Source: JADJOY01 sp016713535 [NCBI: Deltaproteobacteria bacterium] (lineage in GTDB: Bacteria > JADJOY01). Taken from it: a stretch of 64,000 bases of DNA. The notes under the pieces are model-generated. The model worked only from the letters and a program-made list of their open reading frames with translations, was not told the DNA's origin and made no database searches. Positions within the stretch are counted from its first letter, which is position 1. Each line of letters opens with the position of its first letter. Of the stretch, positions 25,593 through 35,050 are shown piece by piece. The stretch lies in contig JADJOY010000010.1 of the NCBI GenBank assembly GCA_016713535.1, forward strand, positions 186,001 through 250,000. The letters are read 5' to 3'. The translations under genes were made by a program, and so were the position numbers.

Positions 25593-26684
25593 CTACGCGA
25601 TCGGGTCGTCGCTGGGGCCGAGGCGCGTGAGTGCCATCGCCTGGATCGTGAAGAGCGTCGCCCAGCTCGAGCGCTCGTCGTTCGAGGCGGCGTAGCGGAC
25701 CGCGCCGCTCGGCTCCGTCAGGCTTTCGAGGAAGCCGAGCGCGCGCTCGATCGGCGCGGCGAAGCGGTCGCGATCGAGCACCGCCCACAGCCGCACCGCC
25801 TGAGCGGTCGCGTCGGCCGCGAGGAGCGCCGGCTCGTCGGCGTCGCCGTGCCACGTCGGGATCGCGCCGCTCGGATCCTGCACGGCCGCGAGCCAGTGCG
25901 CGCCGGCGCGCGAGAGCAGAGCACCGCCCTCGACGTCGACCCCGTCGCGGCGGCACGAACGTAGCCCTTCGAGCGCGTAGCAGTGCGCGTGGGCGTAGCT
26001 CGCGCAGCGCCCGGGGTGCCAGTGGAAGTGGCCGTCGTGCCAGTGACCCAGGCACCCCGCGCGAGCCCACTCGCGGACCGCCGCGCTCGCGCCCGCGACG
26101 AGCCCGAGCCGCTCCGCCCCGATCAGCGCGTGCACCGCCTTGAGCTGGTGCGGACCGAACGCCACCGACCAGCGCTGTGCCGCCAGCCGCTCCCCGCTCG
26201 CGGCGTCGTGGGCGGCGCGCCGCGCGCGCAGCGCATCCACGAGGAAGAGCGCCGTGGCCCGCGCCGCCTCGGCGATACGCGGATGGGCGCCGGGCGGATC
26301 GAGCGCGAGCAGCCGTGTCCACGCCGCGAGGCACACTCCGGAGTCGAACGCGTAGAGCACGCCGTCGCGGCCGAACCCTCCCGTGCCGTGCGCTTCCCCG
26401 ACCAGCGCCGCCGCCGAGCGCCGCGCCTCGTGGAGCAGCTCGGTGGCGCCGGTGCGGCGGTGCAGGTCGAGGAGCACCGCCACCAGGAAGCCGGTCGCCT
26501 CGGGGTACCGGAAGCCGGGCCGCGCGCCGCCCGACCAGCTCCGGAGCACGCCGTCCGCGTCGCGCACCGCGGCGCCGAGCACCCACTCGACCGCGCGCTC
26601 GATCGGCGCCGGAAGGCGCGCGCGGCGATCGCGGCGGGCGGGTGCGGCGCCAGTGGCCCGCGCGGACGGGAACGAGGAGTGCAT
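25593..26684 (-). CDS. Predicted alpha-barrel protein (terpene-cyclase/six-hairpin type), unknown function
   Basis: The protein is 363 residues from ATG 26684; the frame is open to 26879 but over sequence without a signal peptide. It consists of short helical repeats with conserved small motifs: YPEATGFLVAVLLDLHRRTG, then GRDGVLYAFDSGVCLAAWTR, then CASYAHAHCYALEGLRSCR, then GAIPTWHGDADEPALLAADA. The GxxxY.D.G..L and HA-Y-EGL blocks resemble (alpha/alpha)6 barrels found in epimerases, glycoside hydrolases and prenyl-cyclases. There is no signal peptide. Reaction unknown; a sugar- or lipid-modifying enzyme is a guess. Confidence 0.7.
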   Translation of the reverse strand: MHSSFPSARATGAAPARRDRRARLPAPIERAVEWVLGAAVRDADGVLRSWSGGARPGFRYPEATGFLVAVLLDLHRRTGATELLHEARRSAAALVGEAHGTGGFGRDGVLYAFDSGVCLAAWTRLLALDPPGAHPRIAEAARATALFLVDALRARRAAHDAASGERLAAQRWSVAFGPHQLKAVHALIGAERLGLVAGASAAVREWARAGCLGHWHDGHFHWHPGRCASYAHAHCYALEGLRSCRRDGVDVEGGALLSRAGAHWLAAVQDPSGAIPTWHGDADEPALLAADATAQAVRLWAVLDRDRFAAPIERALGFLESLTEPSGAVRYAASNDERSSWATLFTIQAMALTRLGPSDDPIA

Positions 26685-26832
26685 TCGACGCGGCCCCCGA
26701 CGAGTGATACCGGACCGGGCCGGATGCTGCAATTCGTTGCGTCCGCGCGCGCTTTCGCGCGACAATCGCCGCCCTCGATCCTCGGGCGCGCGCGGCCCCT
26801 CTCCGCGCTCTCCGGGGCGGCGTGAGGCGACG

Positions 26833-27972
26833 ATGAGCATGCCCCTCGGCCAATACCTGGTGACGCAAGGCGCCATCAATCCGTCCCAGCTCCAGCTCGC
26901 GCTCGAGGCGCAGATCCTGTTCGGCGGGCGGCTCGGCTACAACCTCGTCGACCTCGGGTTCATGAACCCGGTCACGCTCACCCAGCACCTCTCGGACTAC
27001 TTCGGGGTGCCGCCCGCGGACCCCAAGCAGATCGGCCACGTCCGTCCCGACGCGCTGCGCGCGGTGCCACGTGACGTCGCGGTGCGCTACGGGGTGTTGC
27101 CGCTCTCGGTGGATCGCGCCGGCGTGACCGTCGCGATGAGCGACCCCAACGACTTCAAGGCGATCGACGAGCTGGCGTTTCGCACCGGGCGCTCGATCAA
27201 GGTCCGCACCATGCCGGACTTCCTGATCAAGAAGGGGCTCGAGGCGCACTACGACGTCCCCACGTTCGCGGAGTTCTATCGCCCCGCGGGCGTCGAGAAG
27301 CTCGCGCGCATCCGCGCTGGCGTCGAGGCGGAGAACGCCAACCCCACCATGGAACGGCCGCAGGACGTCGACTTCGGCGACCTCGGCGCGGACCCCGCGC
27401 TGATGCCCGAGTTCTCCGACCTGTCGGTGGCGGTGCCGACCGCGACCGCCTCCGCGCCCCGCACCGCGTCCGACCACAAGAGCGCGTTCGCGAGGCGCGT
27501 GGCGGCGGCCGCCGACCGGCGTGAGGTCGGCGAGGCGCTGCTCGCCTACGGCCGCACCTGGTTCGAGCGCGTGGCGCTCCTGCGCCTCCACGGCGGCGTG
27601 CTGCGCGGCTGGATGGCGGACGGTGCCGGGCTCGGCGACGCCGCGATCCGCTCCACGCGGATTCCCGTCGACGGCGGCCTTTTCGAGCAGGCACTGACCG
27701 AGCACGCCCTGATCCACGAGCCGCTGCGCGATCACCCCGCCGACCGCAAGCTCCTCGAGGCGCTCGGCGGCGCACGCCCGACCACGGCCCTGGTAGCACC
27801 GATTTTCCCGCGCCGCGGCGGGGTTACCGTGCTCTACGCCGACAACGGCCCCGAGCGTCCCGCGCTCCGGCCGGATCACGCCGGCCGCATCCGTCAGCTC
27901 GAGCGCGTGCTGCGCAAGGCCGAAGTTGCGCTCGAGCTGGTCGTGGTACGACGCTGGCTGCTCTGGTCCTGA
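26833..27972 (+). CDS. MshEN/T2SSE N-terminal-domain protein with a C-terminal GAF-like module
   Basis: The protein is 379 residues from ATG 26833. The N-terminal region LGQYLVTQGAINPSQLQLAL, then GRLGYNLVDLGFMNP and LTQHLSDYFGVPPADP, is the MshEN/type II secretion ATPase N-terminal domain, a c-di-GMP-binding module in MshE. The Walker ATPase part is absent. From about residue 210 a second domain (EVGEALLAYGRTWFERVALL, later TALVAPIFPRRGG) has GAF-like spacing. This stand-alone combination may serve as a signal-reading adaptor for a secretion or pilus machine that is not encoded here. Confidence 0.75.
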   Translation: MSMPLGQYLVTQGAINPSQLQLALEAQILFGGRLGYNLVDLGFMNPVTLTQHLSDYFGVPPADPKQIGHVRPDALRAVPRDVAVRYGVLPLSVDRAGVTVAMSDPNDFKAIDELAFRTGRSIKVRTMPDFLIKKGLEAHYDVPTFAEFYRPAGVEKLARIRAGVEAENANPTMERPQDVDFGDLGADPALMPEFSDLSVAVPTATASAPRTASDHKSAFARRVAAAADRREVGEALLAYGRTWFERVALLRLHGGVLRGWMADGAGLGDAAIRSTRIPVDGGLFEQALTEHALIHEPLRDHPADRKLLEALGGARPTTALVAPIFPRRGGVTVLYADNGPERPALRPDHAGRIRQLERVLRKAEVALELVVVRRWLLWS

Positions 27973-28013
27973 CCCGCCCCACCCCTCCCATCCGTCGTCG
28001 AATCGAGGCCAGC

Positions 28014-29237
28014 ATGAAGGCGCTGCTGTTCCGCTACTCGATGCCCAGGCTCGCCGCGGCGAAGATCACGAGCCTCGTGAGCGCGAAAGGCTTCGTCGGT
28101 CCGTGGGCGCCGCTTCAGCTCGAGGAGGTCCCGGAGCCGAGGCTGATGGCCGACGACTGGGTGCTGGTGAAGAACCGCCTCACCGGCATCTGCGGCAGCG
28201 ACGCCAAGCAGGTGTTCCTCAAGGGCTCGTTCGACAACCCGATGACCGCGGTGATCTCGTTCCCGCACATCCTGGGCCACGAGACCGTCGGCACGATCGA
28301 GAAGGTCGGTCCTGCCGTGAAGGGGCTTTCGGTCGGCCAGCGGGTGGTGCTCAACCCGTGGCTCTCGTGCGGGCCGCGCGGCATCCAGCCGCCGTGCGCG
28401 GCGTGCGCGGTGGGCGACTTCTCGATGTGCGAGAACTTCACCAGCGGGCGGCTGCCCGCCGGCATCCACATGGGCAACTGCCAGGCGGTCGGCGGCGCCT
28501 TCGCGCCTTACTACTCGGCGCACGAGTCGCAGCTCATCCCGGTGTCCGACGGCATCACCGACACCCAGGCGGTGCTCTCGGATCCGTTCTCGGTGCAGCT
28601 CCACGCGATCCTGCGCCACCCGCCGCAGACCGACCTGCCGGCGGTGGTGTACGGCTGCGGGACGCTCGGCCTCATGAACATCGCGGCGCTGCGCACGCTC
28701 TACCCGGAGCTGCCGGTGTGGGCGATCGCGCGCCACCCGCACCAGGCGCAGCGCGCGCGCGAGCTCGGCGCCTCGGAGATCCTGCCGACCCGGCCGCTCG
28801 AGCTCATCGAGCGCGTGGCAAAGCTCCTCGGCGTGACTCCCTACAAGCCGTGGAAGGGCTTGCCGTGGCTGGTGAAGGGCTCGGGCACCGTCTACGACAC
28901 CGTCGGCTCGCCGGGCTCGGTGGAGACCGCGTTCCGCTTCGCCAACTCGCGGGCCAAGATCGTGGTCACGGGTGTCGAGGCGCCGGCGCGCTTCGAGTGG
29001 ACGCCCTGCTACTTCAAGGAGCTCGAGCTGATCGGAGGCAACGCGTTCGCCGTCGAGGAGTTCGAGGGCCAGCGCATGCACGCGATGGAGATCTACCTCG
29101 AGCTGGTGCGGCGCGGCCTCGACCTCTCGGCGATGGTCCCGCACCGCTCCAAGCTCGAGGCGTGGGGCAAGGCGTTCGTCGCCATCCACGACAAGAACGG
29201 CTCGCACCTCGTGAAGGCGAGCTTCACGTTCGACTGA
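28014..29237 (+). CDS. Zinc-dependent medium-chain alcohol dehydrogenase-like oxidoreductase
   Basis: The protein is 407 residues, longer than the typical 350. The GICGSD motif (near residue 60) and HILGHETVG (near 90) hold the catalytic zinc ligands. A structural-zinc-like loop (PPCAACAVGDFSMCENF) has four cysteines. The Rossmann fingerprint is VVYGCGTLGLMNIAAL. An insertion (SHLVKASFTFD-type tail and a long segment with GMLPYKPWKG-like LLGVTPYKPWKGLPWLV) is unlike standard alcohol dehydrogenases. Substrate unknown. GAGGCCAGC precedes the ATG. It is followed by a secreted-protein gene on the same strand, 5 bp away. Confidence 0.85.
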   Translation: MKALLFRYSMPRLAAAKITSLVSAKGFVGPWAPLQLEEVPEPRLMADDWVLVKNRLTGICGSDAKQVFLKGSFDNPMTAVISFPHILGHETVGTIEKVGPAVKGLSVGQRVVLNPWLSCGPRGIQPPCAACAVGDFSMCENFTSGRLPAGIHMGNCQAVGGAFAPYYSAHESQLIPVSDGITDTQAVLSDPFSVQLHAILRHPPQTDLPAVVYGCGTLGLMNIAALRTLYPELPVWAIARHPHQAQRARELGASEILPTRPLELIERVAKLLGVTPYKPWKGLPWLVKGSGTVYDTVGSPGSVETAFRFANSRAKIVVTGVEAPARFEWTPCYFKELELIGGNAFAVEEFEGQRMHAMEIYLELVRRGLDLSAMVPHRSKLEAWGKAFVAIHDKNGSHLVKASFTFD

Positions 29238-29242
29238 GGCGC

Positions 29243-30248
29243 GTGAGGCGGGTCGCAAGCGCTCTCGGGCTGGCCCTCGGGCTGGCTCTCCTCCTCGGCG
29301 CGCCGGCGGACGCGAGCGCGGCGAAGGTGGACGCGGCGCTCGTCGGCTCGTGGCGCCTCGACGAGCCCGCCACGCCCTTCAACCAGGGCTCGCGCCAGAT
29401 CCTCGAGATCCTCGCCGACGGGACCTACACGCTCTTCAGCCCGGCGAAGGGCCACGCGGGCGCGTTCGAGGGCGCCGGCGGCCAGTGGTCGCTCGCGTCG
29501 CGCACCAGCACCTGGAAGGACGGCGGCCGCTACGAGGTGAAGGGCAGGACGACCCTCGCGCTCACGGGTGTGTTCGGACCGAGCACCTGGCAGCGCTTCA
29601 GCGAGCCGCCCAACTTCGCGACCACGCCGATCGGCGGCCAGCCGATCCCGGCCTACGTCCCGCAGGCCGTCGCGCGTACCTGGGTGGACGCGGCGATCCC
29701 GTGGCAGCCGGACGCGATCCCCGTGGATCTCGAGATCACGCTCTGGGAGCGCACCGGTGAGTTCCAGATGCGGATCCGCTACCTCTCGCCGGGCAAGCGC
29801 GCGGGCCTGGTGGTAGACAGCTTCCGCTACGAGCGGCGCGTGACCGAGCAAGCCAACGTGTCGTGGCCGTCGAAGGCGATGCCGCTCGGCTTCGTCGACC
29901 TGCCGCGCGCCGTCGCGCTCTTCACCCAGGAAGGACGGCCCGGGTCCGTACAAACGCTTCACCTTCACCGGCGATCATCCCGGCTGGGGCTGGGGCGCGG
30001 TCAGCGCAAAACGCGGCCAAAGCGCCATCGTGTGGATCACCGAGGACGGGCGCGTGAGCCACGAGCCCAACTGGGCGCGGATCGCCGAATACAACCACGC
30101 CTGGGAAGAGGCGCTCGCGCCGCTCAGGAAGCTGTTCGGCAGCGCCTCGAGCGGCGGCGAGTGGGTGGACGGCTTCTGGCGCGACATGTGCCAGCGCCAG
30201 TGGGCCGGCTACGGCGGCGGCACCTGGCAGAGCGGCAACTGCTACTGA
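29243..30248 (+). CDS. Exported lipocalin-like protein of unknown function, frameshift near 29938
   Basis: A GTG at 29243 opens a signal peptide (VASALGLALGLALLLGAPAD ASA). The mature part begins DAALVGSWRLDEPATPFNQG, with LVGSWRL as in lipocalin-like DUFs, then GGRYEVKGRTTLALTGVFGP. At about 29938 the frame must shift one base: before it, LPRAVALFTQEG; after it, the protein continues with GPYKRFTFTGDHPGWGWGAV and ends WAGYGGGTWQSGNCY at 30248. Homologs named only hypothetical are expected. The indel lies in a GGCCCGGGTCC run, a typical error site. Confidence 0.72.
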
Positions 30249-30379
30249 AGACCCGCTGGACCTCGGTCGCGACGTTGCCGAGACGTCTCGGTACCCGAAC
30301 CTGCACGTGACCCAGACGCCGGAGGTGGGTGCGAGCGCGGCCGATCCGTCCCGATCGCGGGCGGCCTCACGCGCGCCCC

Positions 30380-30650
30380 GACGAGCGCTGCGGCTGCGAG
30401 GGACCGCAGCCCTCCACCGAGCGGCTGGAGGGCCGCGATCCTTCGCGGCCGGCGGTCCGCGACGGCGCGTTCAGCGGAACGCGCGTGCAGGCGGGGGAGG
30501 TTGCGGCGGCGACGGAGCAGGGGCCAAAGGCCCCGTGCCCTCCAGGCCGGAATGGGAACGACGGGATCGGCGGTGCGGCGACGGGGCGTATCGCCGGGCA
30601 CGCGGCGCGTGCCCCTCCGGACCGGGATCGATCGGCTGGAGGGCTGCGTC
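30380..30650. repeat. REP-like hairpins, three or four types
   Basis: Hairpins here are GCTGCGAGGGACCGCAGCCC followed by TCC, GGAGGGCCGCGATCCTTCGC, a GGGGCCAAAGGCCCCG type followed by TGCCCTCC, and GTATCGCCGGGCACGCGGCG with CGTGCCCCTCC. There is no convincing gene between 30249 and 30754; the protein-like frames are antiparallel products of the hairpins. Confidence 0.8.
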
Positions 30651-30754
30651 TGCTCGCGGCCGGCCGCCCCACGAGAGAACCGGCGGGTGCGTGGCGTGGT
30701 AGGTAATCGGGCGAGAGCGGTCGGCGTCGATCGACGCGAGAGACGGAGGCGAGC

Positions 30755-31609
30755 GTGAATCCAGGGAGCTGTCTGTGTGGCGCGGTCCGGTACGAGATGG
30801 ACGGGCCGTATGCGTTCATGTCGCATTGCCACTGCTCGATGTGCCGCAAGCACCACGGCTCGCCGTTCGCGACGTTCGTGGCGGGCCCGATCGCGGGCTT
30901 CCGCTTCACCGCCGGCGAGGACCGCGTGGCGAGCTACGCGTCGTCCGCCCAGGGCAAGCGCTCGTTCTGCTCGGTGTGCGGCTCGGTCACGCCGATCGTC
31001 GCCGCCGAGATGGGCCTGGCGTTCGCGCCCGCGGGCAACCTCGAGGGCGAGCTCGGCATCCGCCCGCAGAACCACATCTTCGTGGGCTCCAAGGCGCCCT
31101 GGTACACGATCACCGACTCGATCCCCCAGCACGAGAAGTTCCCGCCGCCGTTCGAGGCGCCGGGCGTGACGCGCCCAGAGGTTCTCCCCAAGTCCGGCGT
31201 GGCGCAGGGGAGCTGCCTGTGTGGCGACGTCGCCTACGAATACGCGGGGACGCCGGTGTTGATGCAGAACTGCCACTGCTCGCGCTGCCGTCGCTCGCGC
31301 GGCGCCGCGCACGCCACCAACGCGTTCGTGCGCGCCGAGCAGTTCCGGTGGGTGCTCGGTGCCGACGAGACCACGCGCTTCGATCTCCCCGAGGCCAAGT
31401 ACTTCGGCACCACGTTCTGCAGGCGCTGCGGCTCGCTGGCGCCGCACCAGGTGACGGGGACCCCGAACTACCTGATCCCGGCGGGCAGCCTCGACACCGA
31501 CCCCGGCGCGCGCCCGGCGGGCCACGTGTTCGTGAGCAACAAGGCCGCGTGGTTCGAGATCACCGACGACCTCCCGCAACACGCCGAGCTGCCGCCGCGC
31601 AAGAAGTGA
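30755..31609 (+). CDS. Double GFA-domain (glutathione-dependent formaldehyde-activating type) zinc protein
   Basis: The protein is 284 residues made of two similar halves (about 5-135 and 150-280). Each has the GFA/CENP-V zinc motifs: half one has GSCLCGAVRY, HCHCSMCRKHHG and CSVCGS; half two has GSCLCGDVAY, NCHCSRCRRSRG and CRRCGS. GFA proteins are zinc-dependent S-hydroxymethyl-glutathione synthase or CENP-V-fold proteins; most family members are uncharacterised. A single GFA domain is the normal form, so the internal duplication is notable. GTG-to-ATG-type starts are possible; the chosen ATG follows a GAGACGGAGG ribosome-binding site. Confidence 0.9.
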   Translation: MNPGSCLCGAVRYEMDGPYAFMSHCHCSMCRKHHGSPFATFVAGPIAGFRFTAGEDRVASYASSAQGKRSFCSVCGSVTPIVAAEMGLAFAPAGNLEGELGIRPQNHIFVGSKAPWYTITDSIPQHEKFPPPFEAPGVTRPEVLPKSGVAQGSCLCGDVAYEYAGTPVLMQNCHCSRCRRSRGAAHATNAFVRAEQFRWVLGADETTRFDLPEAKYFGTTFCRRCGSLAPHQVTGTPNYLIPAGSLDTDPGARPAGHVFVSNKAAWFEITDDLPQHAELPPRKK

Positions 31610-31611
31610 GG

Positions 31612-31741
31612 TCCGGAATCGAGCGGCTGGAGCGCGCCCGCTCCGTCGGGCGCCAGGAATCGATCGCGGTCTCGCAGGGATCGACGCCATTTCCGCCGCG
31701 CCGCCTCGTCGGATCGCCGGGCACGCGGCGCGTGCCCCTCC
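31612..31741. repeat. REP-like hairpins between GFA and nitroreductase genes
   Basis: GGAGCGCGCCCGCTCCGTCG (GGAGCG head, CGCCCG stem) at 31632 and ATCGCCGGGCACGCGGCGCG with GCCCCTCC at about 31713. This cluster sits between two convergent genes. Confidence 0.75.
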
Positions 31742-32392
31742 CTAGCCGCGCGTTCCCCAGGCGTTCCACGAGGTGCGCTCGCGCACCGGGATGCGCTCGG
31801 CGGGCTTGAACCCCGTGCCCGTGTAATACGCGACCGGGATCAGCGCCGCCTGGGTGAAGCGCTCCGGGATGCCGAGCAGCGCCGCGATCTCCTTCTCGTA
31901 CGCGAGGTGCAGCGTGGTCCACGCCGAGCCGACACCGCGGGCGCGGAGCGCCAGCATGAACGACCACGCCGCCGGGATGATCGAGCCGTAGAGCGAGGCC
32001 TGGAAGAGCGGCGGCCCGCTTTCGACCCGGCCCTCGACGCACGGGATCACGTGCACCGGCACTTCGAAGAGGTGGTCGGCCAGGTACGACGCGGACGAGT
32101 AGACGCGCGGCATCTGCGCGGCGCGTGGGTCGTCTTCGGCGATCTTCTGCGACGCCATGCGCTTCTCGTAGTCGCGAAACGACTTCTGGTAGAGCTCGCC
32201 GATCACGCGGCGCTTCTCGGCGTCGGTCACCACCACGAAGTGCCAGCCCTGGGCGTTCGAGCCGGTCGGCGCCTGCACCGCGATCTCGAGGGCGCGTTCG
32301 ATCACCTCGCGCTCCACCGGCCGGGTGAGGTCGAGGCGCTTGCGCACGCTGCGCGTGGTGGTGAGCAGCTCGTCGACGGTCGCGAGATCCAT
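31742..32392 (-). CDS. Nitroreductase-family flavoprotein
   Basis: The protein is 216 residues. TTRSVRKRLDLTRPVEREVI with the R-S-V-R motif at the FMN-phosphate site opens the family fold. It continues PTGSNAQGWHFVVVTDAEKR, with SASYLADHLFEVPVHVIPCV and ARGVGSAWTTLHLAYEKEIA. The usual length is 200-220. Nitroreductase-fold flavoenzymes reduce nitro groups, quinones or act in specific reductions (for example BluB or iodotyrosine deiodinase relatives). The substrate cannot be told. The frame is open far upstream of ATG 32392, but into the glycoside hydrolase gene in another frame. Confidence 0.88.
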   Translation of the reverse strand: MDLATVDELLTTTRSVRKRLDLTRPVEREVIERALEIAVQAPTGSNAQGWHFVVVTDAEKRRVIGELYQKSFRDYEKRMASQKIAEDDPRAAQMPRVYSSASYLADHLFEVPVHVIPCVEGRVESGPPLFQASLYGSIIPAAWSFMLALRARGVGSAWTTLHLAYEKEIAALLGIPERFTQAALIPVAYYTGTGFKPAERIPVRERTSWNAWGTRG

Positions 32393-32484
32393 GGAAGCCT
32401 CCGGGGCGGTGTGCGAGGTCGGTGGGGACCCGGATAGCGTGCCGGATCGTCGTCGCGAAGGCACGCCGCCCGCCCGGAGCCCCC

Positions 32485-34059
32485 TCACCCACACCCGGGC
32501 GCGGCGGCGTCCGGTAGGGCAACGAAGGCGTACGAGGTGGGCGGCAGCGTCACGAGCGGCGCGCCGGCGCGCACGCGCGCACGGCTCGGCGCGATGGGCG
32601 GCGGGGCGCCGTCGGCGGCGGCGCGCAGCTCGCGGCCGTTGAGCCGCACGTCCTTGCCGTAGAGGTCGGGCGCCGTCGCGACGTACGTCTCGGCCGCGGC
32701 GCTCGCAGCACCCTCGACCTCGACCGCCACGCTGCGCTCGAGGTCGAGGTTGATCGCGAGCACCACGACACCACCCGGCACACCGCGCTGGCAGGCGGCG
32801 TAGGTCATCACCGGCGGCGCCGCGGCGGCGTCGGCCGGCGCCCCGCTCACCTCCGCGGCGAGGATCGACGTCCCCACCAGCCGTCGCCACAAGAGCGACG
32901 CCCAGTAGTCGGGGTTGGGCTCGAGGGTGGCGTCGTCGAGGAGGCCGTAGTCGGAGCCCGAGAGGGTCTGGCGCACCACGATCGGCTGGCCGCGGCGCGC
33001 CATCCTCCCCAGCTCGTCCAGCCACCACAGCGAGCCGACGAAGCGGTCCGACACGCCGGGCTCGCCGCCGCACTGGGCGTTGCCGGTCTCGCCGAGCCAC
33101 ACCTCGGCCCGCGGCGCGTCGGAGCGCACTTGCGCCTCGATCCGGTCGGCCCAGCGATCCACGGCGGCGAGGTTGTCCGGCTCGAGCATCACCGTCGGCC
33201 CGGCGCGGCGCGTGGCGATCGGGCAGCGCTTCGACTGCTGCGGGTAGAAGTGCCAGGTCACCACGTCGACGAGCTCGCCGCCCGCGGCGAGAAACTCCGG
33301 CATCACCGGGAACGCCTCGCCGACCGGCGGCCAGTAGGCACTCGACGGGCCGGCGAGCCTGGCACCCGGCGCGTGCTCGTCGACCAGCGCGCGCGCCACC
33401 GCCATGTCGCGCGCGTACTGCGCGCCGTCGATGCGGATGAAGTGCGCGATCGGGAAGCCGTTGATCTCGTTGCCGAGCTCCCACACCGTGACCGGATCGC
33501 CGCGCCCGACCACGTGGTCGACGAAGGTGCGCGCGTTGTCGGCGGTCCACGCGAGCGCCGCGTCCCGCGCGCCGGGTCCGGCGCTGAGCGTGAACAGGAT
33601 CTCGAGGTCGAGGTCGCGGGCGAAGCGCGCGATGCCGTCCCAGATCGCGCGCGTCATCACCAGCTCGAACGGCGCGGGCGGCGCCGCGACCGGCGCCTCG
33701 CTCACGTCGTAGAGGACGTAGTCGGCGGCCGTCCCGCCGATCCGGAGCATCGCCGGCGCGAGCTCGCTCGTGAGCCGCCTGAGCCGCGTCCGCCCGAAGT
33801 CGTACACCTCGACCGGCACCTCTTCCCCGCTCCCCGCCGGATCCCAGAACACCCCGCCGAGCGCCTGCGCGGTGTCGACGGAGAAGGACAGGAACCGCTC
33901 GCTGACGCGAGCGGCCGGTGCCGCGGCCTCGACCCGCACCGAGACGGTCGCATCGGCGGGCACGACGCCGCCGCCCGAGCCGCCGCACCCGAGCAGCTTC
34001 GCCGCCGCCAGGATGGCGGCCGCCCGCGCCCAGCGCAGCCGGCGCACCCGTCTCACCAC
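32485..34059 (-). CDS. GH79-like glycoside hydrolase lipoprotein
   Basis: The protein is 524 residues. The lipoprotein signal is clear (AAAILAAAKLLGC, then GGSGGG). The body reads as a clan-A (beta/alpha)8 hydrolase. RIGGTAADYVLYDV lies early and VWELGNEINGFP carries the acid/base glutamate after an asparagine. WLGETGNAQCGG holds the probable nucleophile glutamate about 180 residues later. The C-terminal domain (TSYAFVALPDAAA) is beta-rich, as in GH79 heparanase-like beta-glucuronidases. It may cut glucuronic-acid-containing glycans outside the cell. Other clan-A families (GH39, GH30) are possible. Confidence 0.8.
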   Translation of the reverse strand: MVRRVRRLRWARAAAILAAAKLLGCGGSGGGVVPADATVSVRVEAAAPAARVSERFLSFSVDTAQALGGVFWDPAGSGEEVPVEVYDFGRTRLRRLTSELAPAMLRIGGTAADYVLYDVSEAPVAAPPAPFELVMTRAIWDGIARFARDLDLEILFTLSAGPGARDAALAWTADNARTFVDHVVGRGDPVTVWELGNEINGFPIAHFIRIDGAQYARDMAVARALVDEHAPGARLAGPSSAYWPPVGEAFPVMPEFLAAGGELVDVVTWHFYPQQSKRCPIATRRAGPTVMLEPDNLAAVDRWADRIEAQVRSDAPRAEVWLGETGNAQCGGEPGVSDRFVGSLWWLDELGRMARRGQPIVVRQTLSGSDYGLLDDATLEPNPDYWASLLWRRLVGTSILAAEVSGAPADAAAAPPVMTYAACQRGVPGGVVVLAINLDLERSVAVEVEGAASAAAETYVATAPDLYGKDVRLNGRELRAAADGAPPPIAPSRARVRAGAPLVTLPPTSYAFVALPDAAAPGCG

Positions 34060-34066
34060 TCCGCCC

Positions 34067-34930
34067 TCACGAGCGCCGCCGGATCAGCCCTTCTTGCGCC
34101 ACCGACGCCACCAGCACGCCGCTCTCGGTGTAGATGGAGCCGCGGTTGAGTCCGCGCGCGTGGGAGGCGCTCGGGCTGTCCATGACGTGGAGCAGCCACT
34201 GGTCCATGCGGAAGTCGCGGTGGAACCACATGGCGTGGTCGATGCTGGCGATCTGCATGTGCGGGTCCCAGAAGCTGAGTCCGTGGGGCAGCATGCTGGT
34301 GCCGACGAAGCCGAAGTCGGACGCGTAGGCGAGCAGGTACTTGTGGACGGCGGGATCGTCGGGCAACTCGCCCGCGGCGCGCAGCCACTGGTACTTGCGC
34401 GGCTCGCGCGGCCTGGGCGCGAAGGGATTCACGGGGTCGACCTGGCGGATCTCGATCGGCTTGTCGCACACGAACTTGGTGCGCAGCGGCTCGGGGATGC
34501 GCTCGGCGACGGCGCGCGCCAGCTCGAGGTCGGAGGGCAGCCCCTCCGGCCCGGGCACGTCCGGTGGCATCGTGGCCTGGTGCTCGACACCCTCTTCCGG
34601 CGCCTGGAACGACGCCGACATCGAGAAGATCGCCTTGCCGTGCTGGACCGCCACCACCCGCCGGGTGGTGAACGTGCCGCCGTCGCGGATCGGGTCGACC
34701 GTGTAGACGATCGGATGGGTCGCGTCGCCGGGCCGCAGGAAGTAGGCCTGCAGGCTGTGCGCGGAGCGATCGTCGGGCACGGTGCGCGAGGCGGCGCTCA
34801 GCGCCTGCCCGAGCACCTGGCCGCCGAAGACCGCCGGGAAGCCCAGGTCCTGGCTGCGACCGCGGAAGATGTTCTCTTCGATCTTCTCGAGCTCGAGGAG
34901 CTCGAGCAGCTCACGAAGCACGGCGCTCAT
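34067..34930 (-). CDS. tesB: Acyl-CoA thioesterase II
   Basis: The protein is 287 residues, the normal TesB size (286 in E. coli). It hydrolyses acyl-CoA to free acid and CoA. Two hotdog domains are visible: the first with VFGGQVLGQALSAASRTVPD and SLQAYFLRPGDATHPI, the second with FVGTSMLPHGLSFWDPHMQI, SIDHAMWFHRDFRMDQWLLH (catalytic aspartate), and ending SVAQEGLIRRRS with the conserved glutamine. The upstream frame is open over antisense sequence; the ATG at 34930 gives the canonical N-terminus. Confidence 0.94.
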   Translation of the reverse strand: MSAVLRELLELLELEKIEENIFRGRSQDLGFPAVFGGQVLGQALSAASRTVPDDRSAHSLQAYFLRPGDATHPIVYTVDPIRDGGTFTTRRVVAVQHGKAIFSMSASFQAPEEGVEHQATMPPDVPGPEGLPSDLELARAVAERIPEPLRTKFVCDKPIEIRQVDPVNPFAPRPREPRKYQWLRAAGELPDDPAVHKYLLAYASDFGFVGTSMLPHGLSFWDPHMQIASIDHAMWFHRDFRMDQWLLHVMDSPSASHARGLNRGSIYTESGVLVASVAQEGLIRRRS

Positions 34931-35022
34931 GGTCGGTCCCCTCGCGCGACCCGCTCGGACGCGGACCGCCGCCAACCTAGATGACCGCCCGCGAATTGGC
35001 GCGCCCCGCCGTTCTCGCGACC

Positions 35023-35050
35023 GTAGCGCGGGGGCTCGTCCCCCGCTGCG
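35023..35050. repeat. GTAG-headed REP hairpin
   Basis: GTAGCGCGGGGGCTCGTCCC, continuing CCGC, folds as a GCGGGGG/CCCCCGC stem behind a GTAG head, in the 270-bp gap between tesB and the first ASST-like gene. I see no gene in 34931-35200. Confidence 0.75.

Noticed and set aside
30367-30909. Minus-strand gene upstream of the GFA gene
   Set aside because: It overlaps hairpin repeats and the GFA gene start in antisense; no motif or start signal.
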